Source: Myxococcaceae bacterium (GTDB lineage: Bacteria; Myxococcota; Myxococcia; Myxococcales; Myxococcaceae). From it: a DNA stretch of 41,782 bases. The stretch is taken from NCBI GenBank assembly GCA_016926755.1, contig JAFGNZ010000117.1:1-41782 (forward strand). The letters are read 5' to 3'. The notes beneath the pieces are model-generated. The model searched no databases. It worked only from the letters and a program-made list of their open reading frames with translations, and was not told the origin of the DNA. Position numbers and translations under genes: made by a program. Each line of letters begins with the position of its first letter. Positions within the stretch are counted from its first letter, which is position 1. This document shows positions 17,586-25,113 of this stretch, one piece after another.

Positions 17586-17726
17586 GCGCGGACCTGGGGC
17601 ATGGTTGCACCGTCCGTGGGCGCGGACGGTCGTCTTTTGTGCGTGACGGGAGCACATACCCTCAATTCAAGGGGTTGCAGAGCCGCGACGGCTCTCCGCC
17701 TGCGCTTCCCCCTGCGTAAACGCGCG

Positions 17727-18115
17727 GTATTGTCCGCCACGCGCGAGCGGTGCGAGGCGCAGCGCGAGGAACTGGAGGCGTTGAAGGCGAGGCCCCCGGT
17801 GGTGAGCCCGGCCGCCGTGGCTCTCTCGGGGCTCGTGGACGACAACGGCATGAAGGGAGCCGACTTCGGGCGCGAGTGCCTCCAGGCGCACGGCGAGTTT
17901 CGCGCTGCCCGGTGCAGGGGACTTGGGGCGCCAACGTGGAGCGTGGTGCTCCTCGACGTGAGCAAGCGCGGGGCGGAGCCGTGGGCGCCCGCGTGGGCGG
18001 AGGTCACGCCCGCTGCGGGTGGGGAGCCTCGCCGCGCCCGTGCGGTGCTCTCTGGACAGGCCCTCATCCCCCCGGGCGGCGCGGTGAGCGTGGCCGTCGA
18101 GGTCCGACACGCGCG
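17727..18115 (+). pseudogene. DUF2381 family remnant, truncated at both ends (locus C)
   Basis: An open frame here carries the second half of a DUF2381 (TIGR02268) protein: TRERCEAQREELEALKARPP, then AAVALSGLVDDNGMKGADF, WSVVLLDVSKRG and PPGGAVSVAVEV. The signal peptide and first domain are missing. The usual last ~40 residues are also lost: homology stops at VAVEV, where a GC-rich repeat begins. There is no plausible start or ribosome-binding site. The order DUF2381, toxin, immunity matches locus A, so this is probably the decayed first gene of a third toxin operon. Family assignment is from recalled motifs and function is unknown. Confidence 0.6.
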
Positions 18116-18200
18116 CCTTGCCTGTCCGACGCGCGAGGGCTCCAGGACCCAGCAGACGAGCCTGGACGCGCGCGGGCTCCACGGCCCAGCAAGCAAGAAA
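18107..18200 (+). repeat. GC-rich direct repeat, left copy
   Basis: A stretch containing TCCGACGCGCG, then CGAGCCTGGACGCGCG and GGGCTCCACGGCCCAGCA recurs, diverged, at 19198-19330. By eye the copies share about three quarters of positions. The two copies flank the toxin-tip and SMI1/KNR4 genes. It begins exactly where DUF2381 homology stops. Confidence 0.55.
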
Positions 18201-18651
18201 CGGAATCCCATCACCGGGCCCTCAAAGCGGAGCGCTCCCGTCACCGGGCGCCCAGCCTGCGCGCGCCAAGGTGGAAGGACCACGGATCAGCGTTGTCGCC
18301 GGGAGTTTCAAGCCGACGCTGTTCTACGGTCCATGGCAGTGCAACCAGCGATGGATGGCCTATTGCACGCGACAGTGCGCAGCCGAGGGATACACCCTCA
18401 AGGGCTGCGTGTGGCTCGCTGATCTCAAACTGGACTGGGAAGGGCGGCTCTACGATGCGGGAGGACGGTACGCGATCACGCACTGCTGCTGCGATTACCC
18501 CGTGCTGTCGAAGGAGGCGACCCAGGCGGCACGGGATCGGTGGGAGAACATCCGCGAATCCTTCCGGGAGGACTGGAGCAAGACGAGGTGCTACGCCGGA
18601 GGGCCGCCCTGGAATACGGTAGGCCCTGATCTGCCCTACTCGGATTACTGA
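18118..18651 (+). pseudogene. Orphan polymorphic-toxin tip lacking its carrier (locus C)
   Basis: The frame is open across this span, but only the part from about 18271 (VEGPRISVVAGSF) looks like real protein; the beginning is translated repeat DNA. The ~127-residue tip is Cys/Trp-rich (GPWQCNQRWMAYCTRQCAAE, THCCCDYP) and ends CYAGGPPWNTVGPDLPYSDY. It resembles C-terminal tips of myxobacterial toxins as I remember them, which carry a histidine-rich nuclease segment between DWSK and CYAG. Here DWSKTRCYAG runs straight through, so that segment seems deleted. No lipobox, carrier or ribosome-binding site precedes it. A silenced tip kept as an orphan module is the simplest reading; a small functional protein from a GTG at 18271 cannot be excluded. 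Two bases after its stop the SMI1/KNR4 gene begins. Confidence 0.55.
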
Positions 18652-18653
18652 CG

Positions 18654-19142
18654 ATGCCCAAGCCCATAGCCAGCTTGCTTGAAGAAGTCTCGCGCGATCA
18701 CTTCCCGTATCCGCCCGCTACGCCTGCGGAGATTGCGGAATTCGAGGAGCGCGTGGGCTGGAAACTGGATCCCGACCTGCGGGCCTTCTATCTGCACTGC
18801 AACGGCGCGGAGTTGATCAAGCGGCTGCCAAATTCGCCTTACCAGATCCTCCCCTTGTCCGAGATCGTCCGGGCGCGCGTAGCCATCTACGGTGAAGATG
18901 ACGGCAAGTGGGGCCCTTCCTCTGTGTATGCAGTCTGCGATGTTCAAGACGGCAACTACCTGGTGATCGACGTGAGCCAACAGGTGAACGGGCGCTATCC
19001 GCTGTTCGACGCATGGCATGAGGCATGGCCGGATCCAAACTACTGCGACAAGATCGAAGATTCGTTCTCGGACTTCCTGGAAGCCGCTTTGCGTGCGCGC
19101 CGCCCCGCGTACTGGCTCAAGAGGGGCGCTGGGCAACACTGA
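18654..19142 (+). CDS. SMI1/KNR4 (SUKH) family immunity protein (locus C)
   Basis: The product is 162 residues and soluble. It shows the SUKH pattern: an early ATPAEIAEFEERVGWKLDPD, then LRAFYLHCNGAELIK, YQILPLSEI, and later VYAVCDVQDGNYLVIDVSQ and DAWHEAWP. SUKH proteins are a large immunity superfamily of bacterial polymorphic toxin systems, often directed against nuclease tips. The ATG is 2 bp past the stop of the toxin-tip frame, the spacing expected for a coupled toxin-immunity pair. The gene looks intact although its toxin does not, so it may persist as an orphan giving resistance to toxins of neighbouring strains. Confidence 0.85.
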   Translation: MPKPIASLLEEVSRDHFPYPPATPAEIAEFEERVGWKLDPDLRAFYLHCNGAELIKRLPNSPYQILPLSEIVRARVAIYGEDDGKWGPSSVYAVCDVQDGNYLVIDVSQQVNGRYPLFDAWHEAWPDPNYCDKIEDSFSDFLEAALRARRPAYWLKRGAGQH

Positions 19143-19197
19143 ACCGGGTAAGAGAGCGCGCGGCGGACAGGTGAAGTTGGGCCCGGTGCGGGGCGCG

Positions 19198-19330
19198 CGG
19201 CGCGCGGCACTCGTCCGACGCGCGCAGGCTGCACGGGCCCGGCAGGCGAGCCTGGATGCGCGAGGGCTGCACGAGGCCGGCTCCGCCTCTCCGACGCGCG
19301 GGGCGGCTCCACGGGCCCAGCAGGCGAGCC
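19198..19330 (+). repeat. GC-rich direct repeat, right copy
   Basis: The first unit (TCCGACGCGCGCAGGC, then GGCAGGCGAGCCTGGATGCG) matches the left copy at 18107-18200. A second, shorter unit follows (TCCGACGCGCGGGGCGG, CACGGGCCCAGCAGGCGAGC). The right copy therefore contains about one and a half units. It begins about 60 bp downstream of the SMI1/KNR4 stop. Confidence 0.55.
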
Positions 19331-19367
19331 ATCCTGTTGATCATCCCCGAGGAATGAGGGTGTCTGA

Positions 19368-20105
19368 ATGACGCAAGAGATGAAGGGGCTGCTGCTGGAG
19401 GACCGCTGGGCGCCTGTCACTTCAGAGATGGGCTTTCTGGAGCTGGGGGCGGAGCAGGCGGCGCAAGCCTTCGCCACGTGGGAGAGAGAGGTGATGATGC
19501 CCCGTGGCATCACCGTGGAGGTGCTCCCCGTCTCGGGCACCCTGGAGCAAGCCCTCTCCCGCCTGCTACCCCTGACCAGTGGGGAGAGGCGGCGGCGCCT
19601 GTTCATCCCGACGCGCAGCACCTGGACAGCCTACGTTGCCGACCAGTGGACTGGGACGGATGCCGCCAGCCCCATGAGCGCCATGGCCCGGAGGCTAGGC
19701 ATCCGGTGCCTGCGGGTGGTCGCCGTGTCCCACACGCTGCGCGGGAACCAAGGCCGCTATGGTGGGGTGATGCTGGATGTGTTCGGCCCGGAGCAGCCGG
19801 AGAAGATCAGCAACACTGTGCGCGTCGTGGAGGTTGCCAATGACGGGGGACGCTGGGTCTTCGTGCAGTCGGGTGAGCCCTTCCCCTTCGAGCAGGTAGA
19901 GCAGTACCAGGCGCGCCGGGTGAGGGACCGCTTCACCTTTGACATGCTCAAGGACTACCTGCGCCACCTGGGGCTGGCACCTTTCGAGGAGGACTTCTAC
20001 ATGCCTCCGGGCTCCCGCGCGTGGCTCATCCAAAAGACAGGCCCCTTCACCACCGTCGGGCGGGAGTACACGCTGGAGGAGGCCCGCGCCGCCCATGTGT
20101 TGTGA
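19368..20105 (+). CDS. Myxobacterial protein of unknown function, possible orphan immunity
   Basis: The product is 245 residues, soluble, with no signal peptide. I recognise no named domain, though similar proteins with RSTWTAYV..QWTGTDA, HTLRGNQGRYG and NDGGRWVFVQSGEPFPFEQ blocks seem to recur in myxobacteria. The Trp/Gly-rich middle and the C-terminal RDRFTFDMLKDYLRHLGL suggest an alpha/beta fold. It follows the SMI1/KNR4 gene in the same direction, separated by 225 bp that include the GC-rich repeat. Position inside the toxin island makes an immunity or accessory role likely, but nothing in the sequence proves it. A second cryptic immunity gene without its toxin is one reading. Confidence 0.6.
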   Translation: MTQEMKGLLLEDRWAPVTSEMGFLELGAEQAAQAFATWEREVMMPRGITVEVLPVSGTLEQALSRLLPLTSGERRRRLFIPTRSTWTAYVADQWTGTDAASPMSAMARRLGIRCLRVVAVSHTLRGNQGRYGGVMLDVFGPEQPEKISNTVRVVEVANDGGRWVFVQSGEPFPFEQVEQYQARRVRDRFTFDMLKDYLRHLGLAPFEEDFYMPPGSRAWLIQKTGPFTTVGREYTLEEARAAHVL

Positions 20106-20467
20106 CGCACCCAGCGGGCCGGGAGCGGCAAAGGGCGCCATTCGCGGACTCGGAGGGGCGCGGCCCTGGCGCCATTCTCGGGCTGGTGGTGCGTGGGACA
20201 GCGCCAGCCCGGCCCGGTGCCGCGTGCCAGGACAGCAGCCAGGGGCGCCGCGCCCGCGTCGGGCGGATGGCTCATGGCAAAGGAGTGGACGGTGGGTGGC
20301 TACTTCCAACTGAGTTGGAAGTGGCGATCCACCCCTGGCGCCCCGTGGAGGCGCGGCGTTGGAGGCTGGGCACTGCGGACAGAAAATCCTCGCGCTGGCG
20401 GGCGCTTTGGCTACAACGCACCCCCTCCGGGCTGACCCGGACACATGACTGAAAAGGAGCGCCTGTG
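20106..20467. other. Intergenic stretch closing the toxin island
   Basis: These 362 bp contain no supported gene. They hold the third palindromic repeat (20296-20342) and, at the end, an AAAGGAGC ribosome-binding site for the gene at 20468. GC-rich short duplications (GGCGCCATTCGCGG and GGCGCCATTCTCGG near 20140-20180) look like decayed DNA. No promoter could be assigned with confidence. Confidence 0.4.
20296..20342 (+). repeat. 47-bp palindromic repeat, copy 3 (right boundary of locus C)
   Basis: The hairpin core (20299-20325) is identical to the two copies near 17.5 kb. With its TCCACCCCTGGCGCC flank it matches copy 1 at 46 of 47 positions, the difference being A for C just after the core. 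The orientation is the same. Copies 1 and 3 thus bracket locus C as direct repeats about 2.8 kb apart. Confidence 0.85.
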
Positions 20468-21031
20468 ATGAAGCGGAACACGCCGTGGCAGGTCCTGGCC
20501 CTCGCGGCCGCACTCGCCATCTCGCTCGAGGCGCGCGCGCAGGAGGAGGCGCCGTCGGTGACGCGCACGGCTGGGGGCTTCGGCGCTGTGGGGCAGCTCG
20601 CCATCTCCTCGGACTTCTTCGGGGAGCTCGGCTTCCGCAGCGGCCCGGGAGACGATGAGTTCCTCATCACCCTGCGGCCCGCGGCGGACTACTTCCTCAA
20701 GGAGAACCTCTCGCTGGGCGGCCACGTCACCCTGGCCACCTCCCTCCAGGATGGCAATGATCCGCTGGCGGTGGGGCTGGGCGTGCGCGGCGGCTACAAC
20801 ATCCCGCTGACCGACACGGTGTCCGTGTGGCCGAAGCTCGGCCTGGCCGTGGGGCATGTGGATGCGATCCTCACGGATCGGACCTACCTGGAGATCTCCC
20901 TCTCCGCGCCCTTCCTGATCCACTTCGCGCCGCACTTCTTCGTCGGCGGGGGCCCCAGCCTCGTCACCCAGCTGGGCGACAGCACCATCGCCACGCTCAG
21001 CGTGAGCACGGTCGTCGGCGGCTACTTCTGA
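20468..21031 (+). CDS. Small outer-membrane beta-barrel protein
   Basis: The product is about 187 residues. A signal peptide (MKRNTPWQVLALAAALAISL...ARAQ) supports the ATG at 20468 after AAAGGAGC; the GTG three bases upstream is an alternative. The mature part alternates polar and hydrophobic residues in about eight strands and ends VVGGYF, an aromatic-terminated last strand typical of porin-like barrels. Glycine-rich turns (FVGGGPSLV, LGVRGGYNI) support this. It resembles outer-membrane-beta-barrel-domain proteins that are numerous in myxobacteria and lack assigned roles. Confidence 0.7.
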   Translation: MKRNTPWQVLALAAALAISLEARAQEEAPSVTRTAGGFGAVGQLAISSDFFGELGFRSGPGDDEFLITLRPAADYFLKENLSLGGHVTLATSLQDGNDPLAVGLGVRGGYNIPLTDTVSVWPKLGLAVGHVDAILTDRTYLEISLSAPFLIHFAPHFFVGGGPSLVTQLGDSTIATLSVSTVVGGYF

Positions 21032-21155
21032 TCTAATGATGCGGCTGCGGCGTGGTGGAACTTTTCCACCCAGTCCGCACGAGCGAGCAGGTGGGCGTCC
21101 GGCGGTGGGCGTTCTGGATTAGGCTTCGGTCAGAACCCCCCGCCTCGTGCCTCGA

Positions 21156-21857
21156 ATGCGCTCCCTGCTCGCTCAGCCCGCTCCCCGGAAGGCCACTCTC
21201 GCCGTGCTGCTGTTGCTCTTCGCGCTGCCCGCCGGCGCCAGGACGCGCATCGGCGTGGGCCTGGACCTCTTCATCGAGGACTCGCGGATGACGGGGGCGC
21301 AGACGATCAACACGTCCACGCGCGACGAGTCGTTCGACTACGGCAGCGACGGGTTCCTGTCCGCCACGCTGGGCATGAGCGTGCCCGCGCCCATCTTCGA
21401 GGAGCGGGCGCGCATTGGCGGCGCCGTGCGCCTGTTCGGCAACTACGGCGCGGGTGGGGATCGCACCTTCGGCTTCGGCCTGCTCAACGAGGCGTTCATC
21501 ACGGGCGAGTACGGCCTGCCCGTGGCGGACAAGCTGGAGGTCGTCTTCGGGGCTCGCGGGGGGCTGGCGCTGCTCATCCCCGGCCGCGACTTCATCCAGG
21601 AGATCGAGCGGCTCCAGGACGAGGGCGTCAGCGTGTGGAGCCTGCCGCGGCTGGGCTGGCTGGGCGGGCTCTCCGTGGGCGTCCGGCGGGCGATGAGCGA
21701 TCGGGTTCTGCTGCGCGCCGACCTGCTCGCCCAGTATGAGAAGCTCTTCCTCTTCTCCACGAGCCAGGAGTTCGATGATGGGCTCACGTTCAACAAGGAC
21801 TGGAGCACCTCCGGTCTGCGCTTCGGCCTCACGTTCGGCGTCGAATTCGCCCTCTAA
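21156..21857 (+). CDS. Outer-membrane beta-barrel protein
   Basis: The product is about 233 residues with a signal peptide (ATLAVLLLLFALPAGARTR). The ATG at 21156 or a GTG at 21147 could be the start; neither has a clear ribosome-binding site. The mature protein shows amphipathic strands with Gly/aromatic turns (IGGAVRLFGNYGAGGDRTFG, LRFGLTFGVEFAL) and ends in a hydrophobic terminal strand. The family is not recognised. The next gene begins 30 bp downstream on the same strand, so it may form an operon with the DUF1549/1553-like lipoprotein. Confidence 0.65.
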   Translation: MRSLLAQPAPRKATLAVLLLLFALPAGARTRIGVGLDLFIEDSRMTGAQTINTSTRDESFDYGSDGFLSATLGMSVPAPIFEERARIGGAVRLFGNYGAGGDRTFGFGLLNEAFITGEYGLPVADKLEVVFGARGGLALLIPGRDFIQEIERLQDEGVSVWSLPRLGWLGGLSVGVRRAMSDRVLLRADLLAQYEKLFLFSTSQEFDDGLTFNKDWSTSGLRFGLTFGVEFAL

Positions 21858-21887
21858 GGGCTTCACCCCCCACCCCGGGAGCCGCGG

Positions 21888-23684
21888 ATGAACCGTCTCC
21901 TCACGCGGGTCTTCACGACCCTGATGACATTGGCGGTCGCCTGCTCAGGCGACAAGGGCTTCGATCCGGAGCAGCTCGCGGTGGGCCCGGGCGGCCTGGT
22001 GGGCAATGGCGACCCGCTCACCCCGGGCGACTTCGCGGGCGGGGATGACGTGCTGCCCGCGCCGCGCGAGGTGACGCCGCCGGACGACACGCGCCCACCC
22101 GACTGTGATGGGGCGTGCGTGTCCTACTGCAACGCCACGAGCCTGCAGAACCCGGTCAACCGGGGCCTGTGTCGCAGCCTGTGGGGGGTGGGCCTGTCAC
22201 ACCAGCCCATCAACCACCCCGAGGCGTGCCGCCGGCTCTTCGTGGACGTGCTGGGGCGCCTGCCCACCGCGGAGGAGGCGGACGCCACCTGCACCGGCGG
22301 GTGGGGCGCCACGGTGAAGCGGCTGATGGACAGCCAGGAGTTCATCTTCATCAACCAGCGCCGCGCCGCCGACAAGTTCCTCTACAGCAACGAGGTGGTG
22401 AACATCCAGGCCATCTACGACATGGATCGCCTGGTGGAGAAGCTCTACCGCGGCAAGGTGCCGTATGACTTGTTCGCCGCGGTGGTGAGCGCGCACCCGG
22501 TGCTCACCCGCCGCCACGCGGATCCCGGCGACAAGGTGGAATCGCTCTTCCGCCTCTTCCTGGGCCGGCCGCCCTTCGAGCACGAGAAGGCGGACATGGC
22601 CCGCATCTACCGGCCGTGGCACTCGGGCTACTACGATCACCCGCAGCTGGGCCGCATGCCGGACGCCTACCTCAAGTTCCCCTGCCTGACGGAGGACAAG
22701 AAGGCGGTGGATCCGATCCGCAAGGGCGAGTGCACCAGCGTGCTGTGGGGCTACCACGAGCTGGTCTTCGTCCCGGATCTGCGCGCCGCCACGGATCGGC
22801 AGCTCAACCAGCTGACGATGTGGAACGGCCTGCTGTCGCCGGAGGAGTGGGCGCAGGTGCAGCTGCCGGGCCGCGTGCTGGCCACGGAGCTGGCCTTCTG
22901 GGAGCGGGCGGTGGATGACGTGCTGGAGCTGTACCTGGGCTACGAGCTGTCCCCGAAGGTGCCGGAGGTGCGCGCCGAGCTGGTGCGCTGGCTGCTGGAG
23001 CACCAGGGCGACATCCGCTCCGTGCACTACGCCGTGCTCACCTCCGCCGCCTACCTGCAGTCCGCCTATGGCGACACGGCCACCTCGTACCGGTGGACGC
23101 ACGGGCCCATGAAGCAGATGGACGCGGAGGTGTGGATCGACTCCATGGCGCGCAACACCGGCTACACCACCACGGGCTGTGATCACCGCATCAGCCAGCC
23201 GGAGCTCCTGCTGCGCTCCAGCAGCATCGCCGCGTACCGGGTGCTCCAGTCCTCCCGCTGGATCCTGGATGAGGAGGGCCGGATCGAGCAGAGCTACGCC
23301 AACCTCGCGCGGACCCTGGGCGGCTGCCCGGAGAACATCATCGGCGGGCGCTTCCGCGTGGTGAGCATCCTCACCACCGGCACGCAGCTGGCCTTCGTGG
23401 GGGACCTGTGCAACCCGACGATGGACGCGGACGTGAGGGGCGCCGCCATCGAGCGGCTGCTGCCGGCGGGCGTGGAGCCCGGCCGCGCGGTGGACCAGGA
23501 GCTGGCGGGCCAGATCGCCACGCACCAGTACCGCGAGCTGCTGGGCCGGCCACCCAGCGCGGAGGAGCTGACCGAGGCGCGGGAGGCGGGCGCGCAGTGT
23601 GCCCTGGACCGCTGTGGGGCCGAGCAGTTCGCCCGGCCGCTGTGCTTCGCGCTGCTGTCCAGCGCGGAGCGTCTCTTCTACTGA
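21888..23684 (+). CDS. DUF1549/DUF1553-like lipoprotein
   Basis: The product is 598 residues. The N-terminus MNRLLTRVFTTLMTLAVACS has a lipobox (AVAC). A Pro/Asp/Gly-rich linker to about residue 75 is followed by a Cys pair region (CDGACVSYCNA). The body has helical motifs reminiscent of the planctomycete cytochrome-associated DUF1549/1553 proteins: RRLFVDVLGRLPTAEEAD, FLYSNEVVNIQAI, LFRLFLGRPPFEHEKAD and the C-terminal YRELLGRPPSAEEL. Their biochemical role is unknown, but they commonly sit beside DUF1501 and cytochrome genes, as here. It begins a three-gene operon; the next ATG follows the stop by 19 bp. Confidence 0.7.
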   Translation: MNRLLTRVFTTLMTLAVACSGDKGFDPEQLAVGPGGLVGNGDPLTPGDFAGGDDVLPAPREVTPPDDTRPPDCDGACVSYCNATSLQNPVNRGLCRSLWGVGLSHQPINHPEACRRLFVDVLGRLPTAEEADATCTGGWGATVKRLMDSQEFIFINQRRAADKFLYSNEVVNIQAIYDMDRLVEKLYRGKVPYDLFAAVVSAHPVLTRRHADPGDKVESLFRLFLGRPPFEHEKADMARIYRPWHSGYYDHPQLGRMPDAYLKFPCLTEDKKAVDPIRKGECTSVLWGYHELVFVPDLRAATDRQLNQLTMWNGLLSPEEWAQVQLPGRVLATELAFWERAVDDVLELYLGYELSPKVPEVRAELVRWLLEHQGDIRSVHYAVLTSAAYLQSAYGDTATSYRWTHGPMKQMDAEVWIDSMARNTGYTTTGCDHRISQPELLLRSSSIAAYRVLQSSRWILDEEGRIEQSYANLARTLGGCPENIIGGRFRVVSILTTGTQLAFVGDLCNPTMDADVRGAAIERLLPAGVEPGRAVDQELAGQIATHQYRELLGRPPSAEELTEAREAGAQCALDRCGAEQFARPLCFALLSSAERLFY

Positions 23685-23703
23685 GTCCCCGGAGCCATTG
23701 CCC

Positions 23704-25113
23704 ATGTCCGACGACACGAAGAAGCCCGTCACGATCGGCCGCCGCGGGTTGCTCAAGGGCCTGGGGGCGGGTGCCACCGCCCTGGCCTTGCCGACCCTGT
23801 GGCTGCCCAACAAGGCCTACGCCCAGACCTCCGGGCGCGGCAGCGTGGAGCACCTCATCTACATCCGCCTGGGCGGCGGCTTCCGCTTCACCACCGCGTT
23901 CAACGCCGACGTGGATGGGGACTTCAACCCCTTCGGCAGCGCGGGGCAGCGCGCCCCCGGCACCGAGTGGGGCGTGGGCTCCCTGCTGGAGCAGGCCACC
24001 TGGCTCGAGGGCGACGAGGGCCTGCCCCGGGTGGAGCTGGGCATGCAGCGGGTGACGGACTTCACCAACGAGATCTGCGTGCTGCCGTGCGTGGATCACG
24101 AGCCCTTCTCCGCGCGCGCGGACGGCAACCACGGCACGGGGCTGGAGCGCTTCCTCACCGGCTTCGTGGGCGGCAACACCAGCTTCCTCTCGTACCTGAA
24201 CTACGGGCTGCGCGAGAAGGTCGCCGAGGCGGCCCGGCAGGGCGAGACGCTGCTGCCGGCCTTCAGCCTGGGGGAGTCGGGCATGGCGCTGGGGGCGGGC
24301 GTCTACGCCGGCTACCGGCCGCCCGTGCTGGATGGCAGCGGCTTCGAGCGGTTCGGGTTCGATCCGGACTCGACGCTGCCGGCGTGGGCGGTGAACATCG
24401 CCGGCAACCTGGACAGCCGGCTGCGCGCGAAGCTGCACCCGGGGCTGCGCACCGGCGTGGAGGCCTACCAGCAGACGCGCGAGGCCACGCGCGCCTACGG
24501 CCGCATCTTCCGCGATCCGATCCTCCGGGTGAACGCCACCTCCGAGGAGGCGGTGGACGGCATCAGCAACCGGGAGCTGGTGACGATGCTGGGGGACGAC
24601 GGCACCGGGCGCGAGGTGGTGCTGGCCCTGCGCCTGTTCCACTTCGGCTGCCCCGCCGTCTTCCTCAACCAGGGCTTCTATGACTTCCACTCGGACGAGG
24701 CGGATGGCCTCCCGGGCGAGATGGATCAGGCCAACCGGCTGCTGAGCGGCCTGCGCACCGCCCTCAAGCGCATGCAGCACCCCAAGGGCGGCACCTACTG
24801 GGACAAGACGCTGGTGGTGCTGGGCAGCGAGTTTGGCCGCACCGCTGGCGGCAACAAGTTCAACTCGGCCAACGGCAGCGACCACTCCAGCGATCTGGCC
24901 ACGCGCTGGATGTCCATGCCGATGATGGGCGGCATCATCGATCAGGCGAGCAAGGGCGGGCGTCGGCTCGGCGAGACGCGCGCCTCGGACCTGAAGGCCA
25001 TGGGCAAGGTGTACTCCTACCGCTCCGTGCTCAAGACGTTGATGGACCTGCTCGGCGCGGACCACAGCACCGTCTTCCCCGCGGACAACCCTCTGGAGGA
25101 TCTCTTCCTATGA
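23704..25113 (+). CDS. DUF1501 family protein with Tat signal
   Basis: The product is 469 residues. It starts MSDDTKKPVTIGRRGLLKGL, a twin-arginine signal (RRGLLK) cleaved near AYAQ. The body matches DUF1501 (PF07394), an alkaline-phosphatase-like fold: LIYIRLGGGF near the start, NREL and RLFHFGCPAVFLN in the middle, WDKTLVVLGSEFGRTAGGN as the family hallmark, and a histidine-containing NGSDHSSD metal-site region. Substrate is unknown. Tat export suggests that it folds with a cofactor or metal before secretion. Its stop overlaps the next start by 4 bp (ATGA), so the products are probably made in fixed proportion. Confidence 0.85.
   Translation: MSDDTKKPVTIGRRGLLKGLGAGATALALPTLWLPNKAYAQTSGRGSVEHLIYIRLGGGFRFTTAFNADVDGDFNPFGSAGQRAPGTEWGVGSLLEQATWLEGDEGLPRVELGMQRVTDFTNEICVLPCVDHEPFSARADGNHGTGLERFLTGFVGGNTSFLSYLNYGLREKVAEAARQGETLLPAFSLGESGMALGAGVYAGYRPPVLDGSGFERFGFDPDSTLPAWAVNIAGNLDSRLRAKLHPGLRTGVEAYQQTREATRAYGRIFRDPILRVNATSEEAVDGISNRELVTMLGDDGTGREVVLALRLFHFGCPAVFLNQGFYDFHSDEADGLPGEMDQANRLLSGLRTALKRMQHPKGGTYWDKTLVVLGSEFGRTAGGNKFNSANGSDHSSDLATRWMSMPMMGGIIDQASKGGRRLGETRASDLKAMGKVYSYRSVLKTLMDLLGADHSTVFPADNPLEDLFL

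Noticed and set aside
17492-20342. An insertion sequence or prophage carrying locus C
   Set aside because: No transposase, integrase or target-site duplication was found. Only the bracketing repeats support mobility, so no element is called.
22197-23813. A 538-codon minus-strand frame opposite the DUF1549/1553-like gene
   Set aside because: It is Arg/His/Gln-rich with no signal or motif. The plus strand has a lipoprotein signal and a coherent operon.
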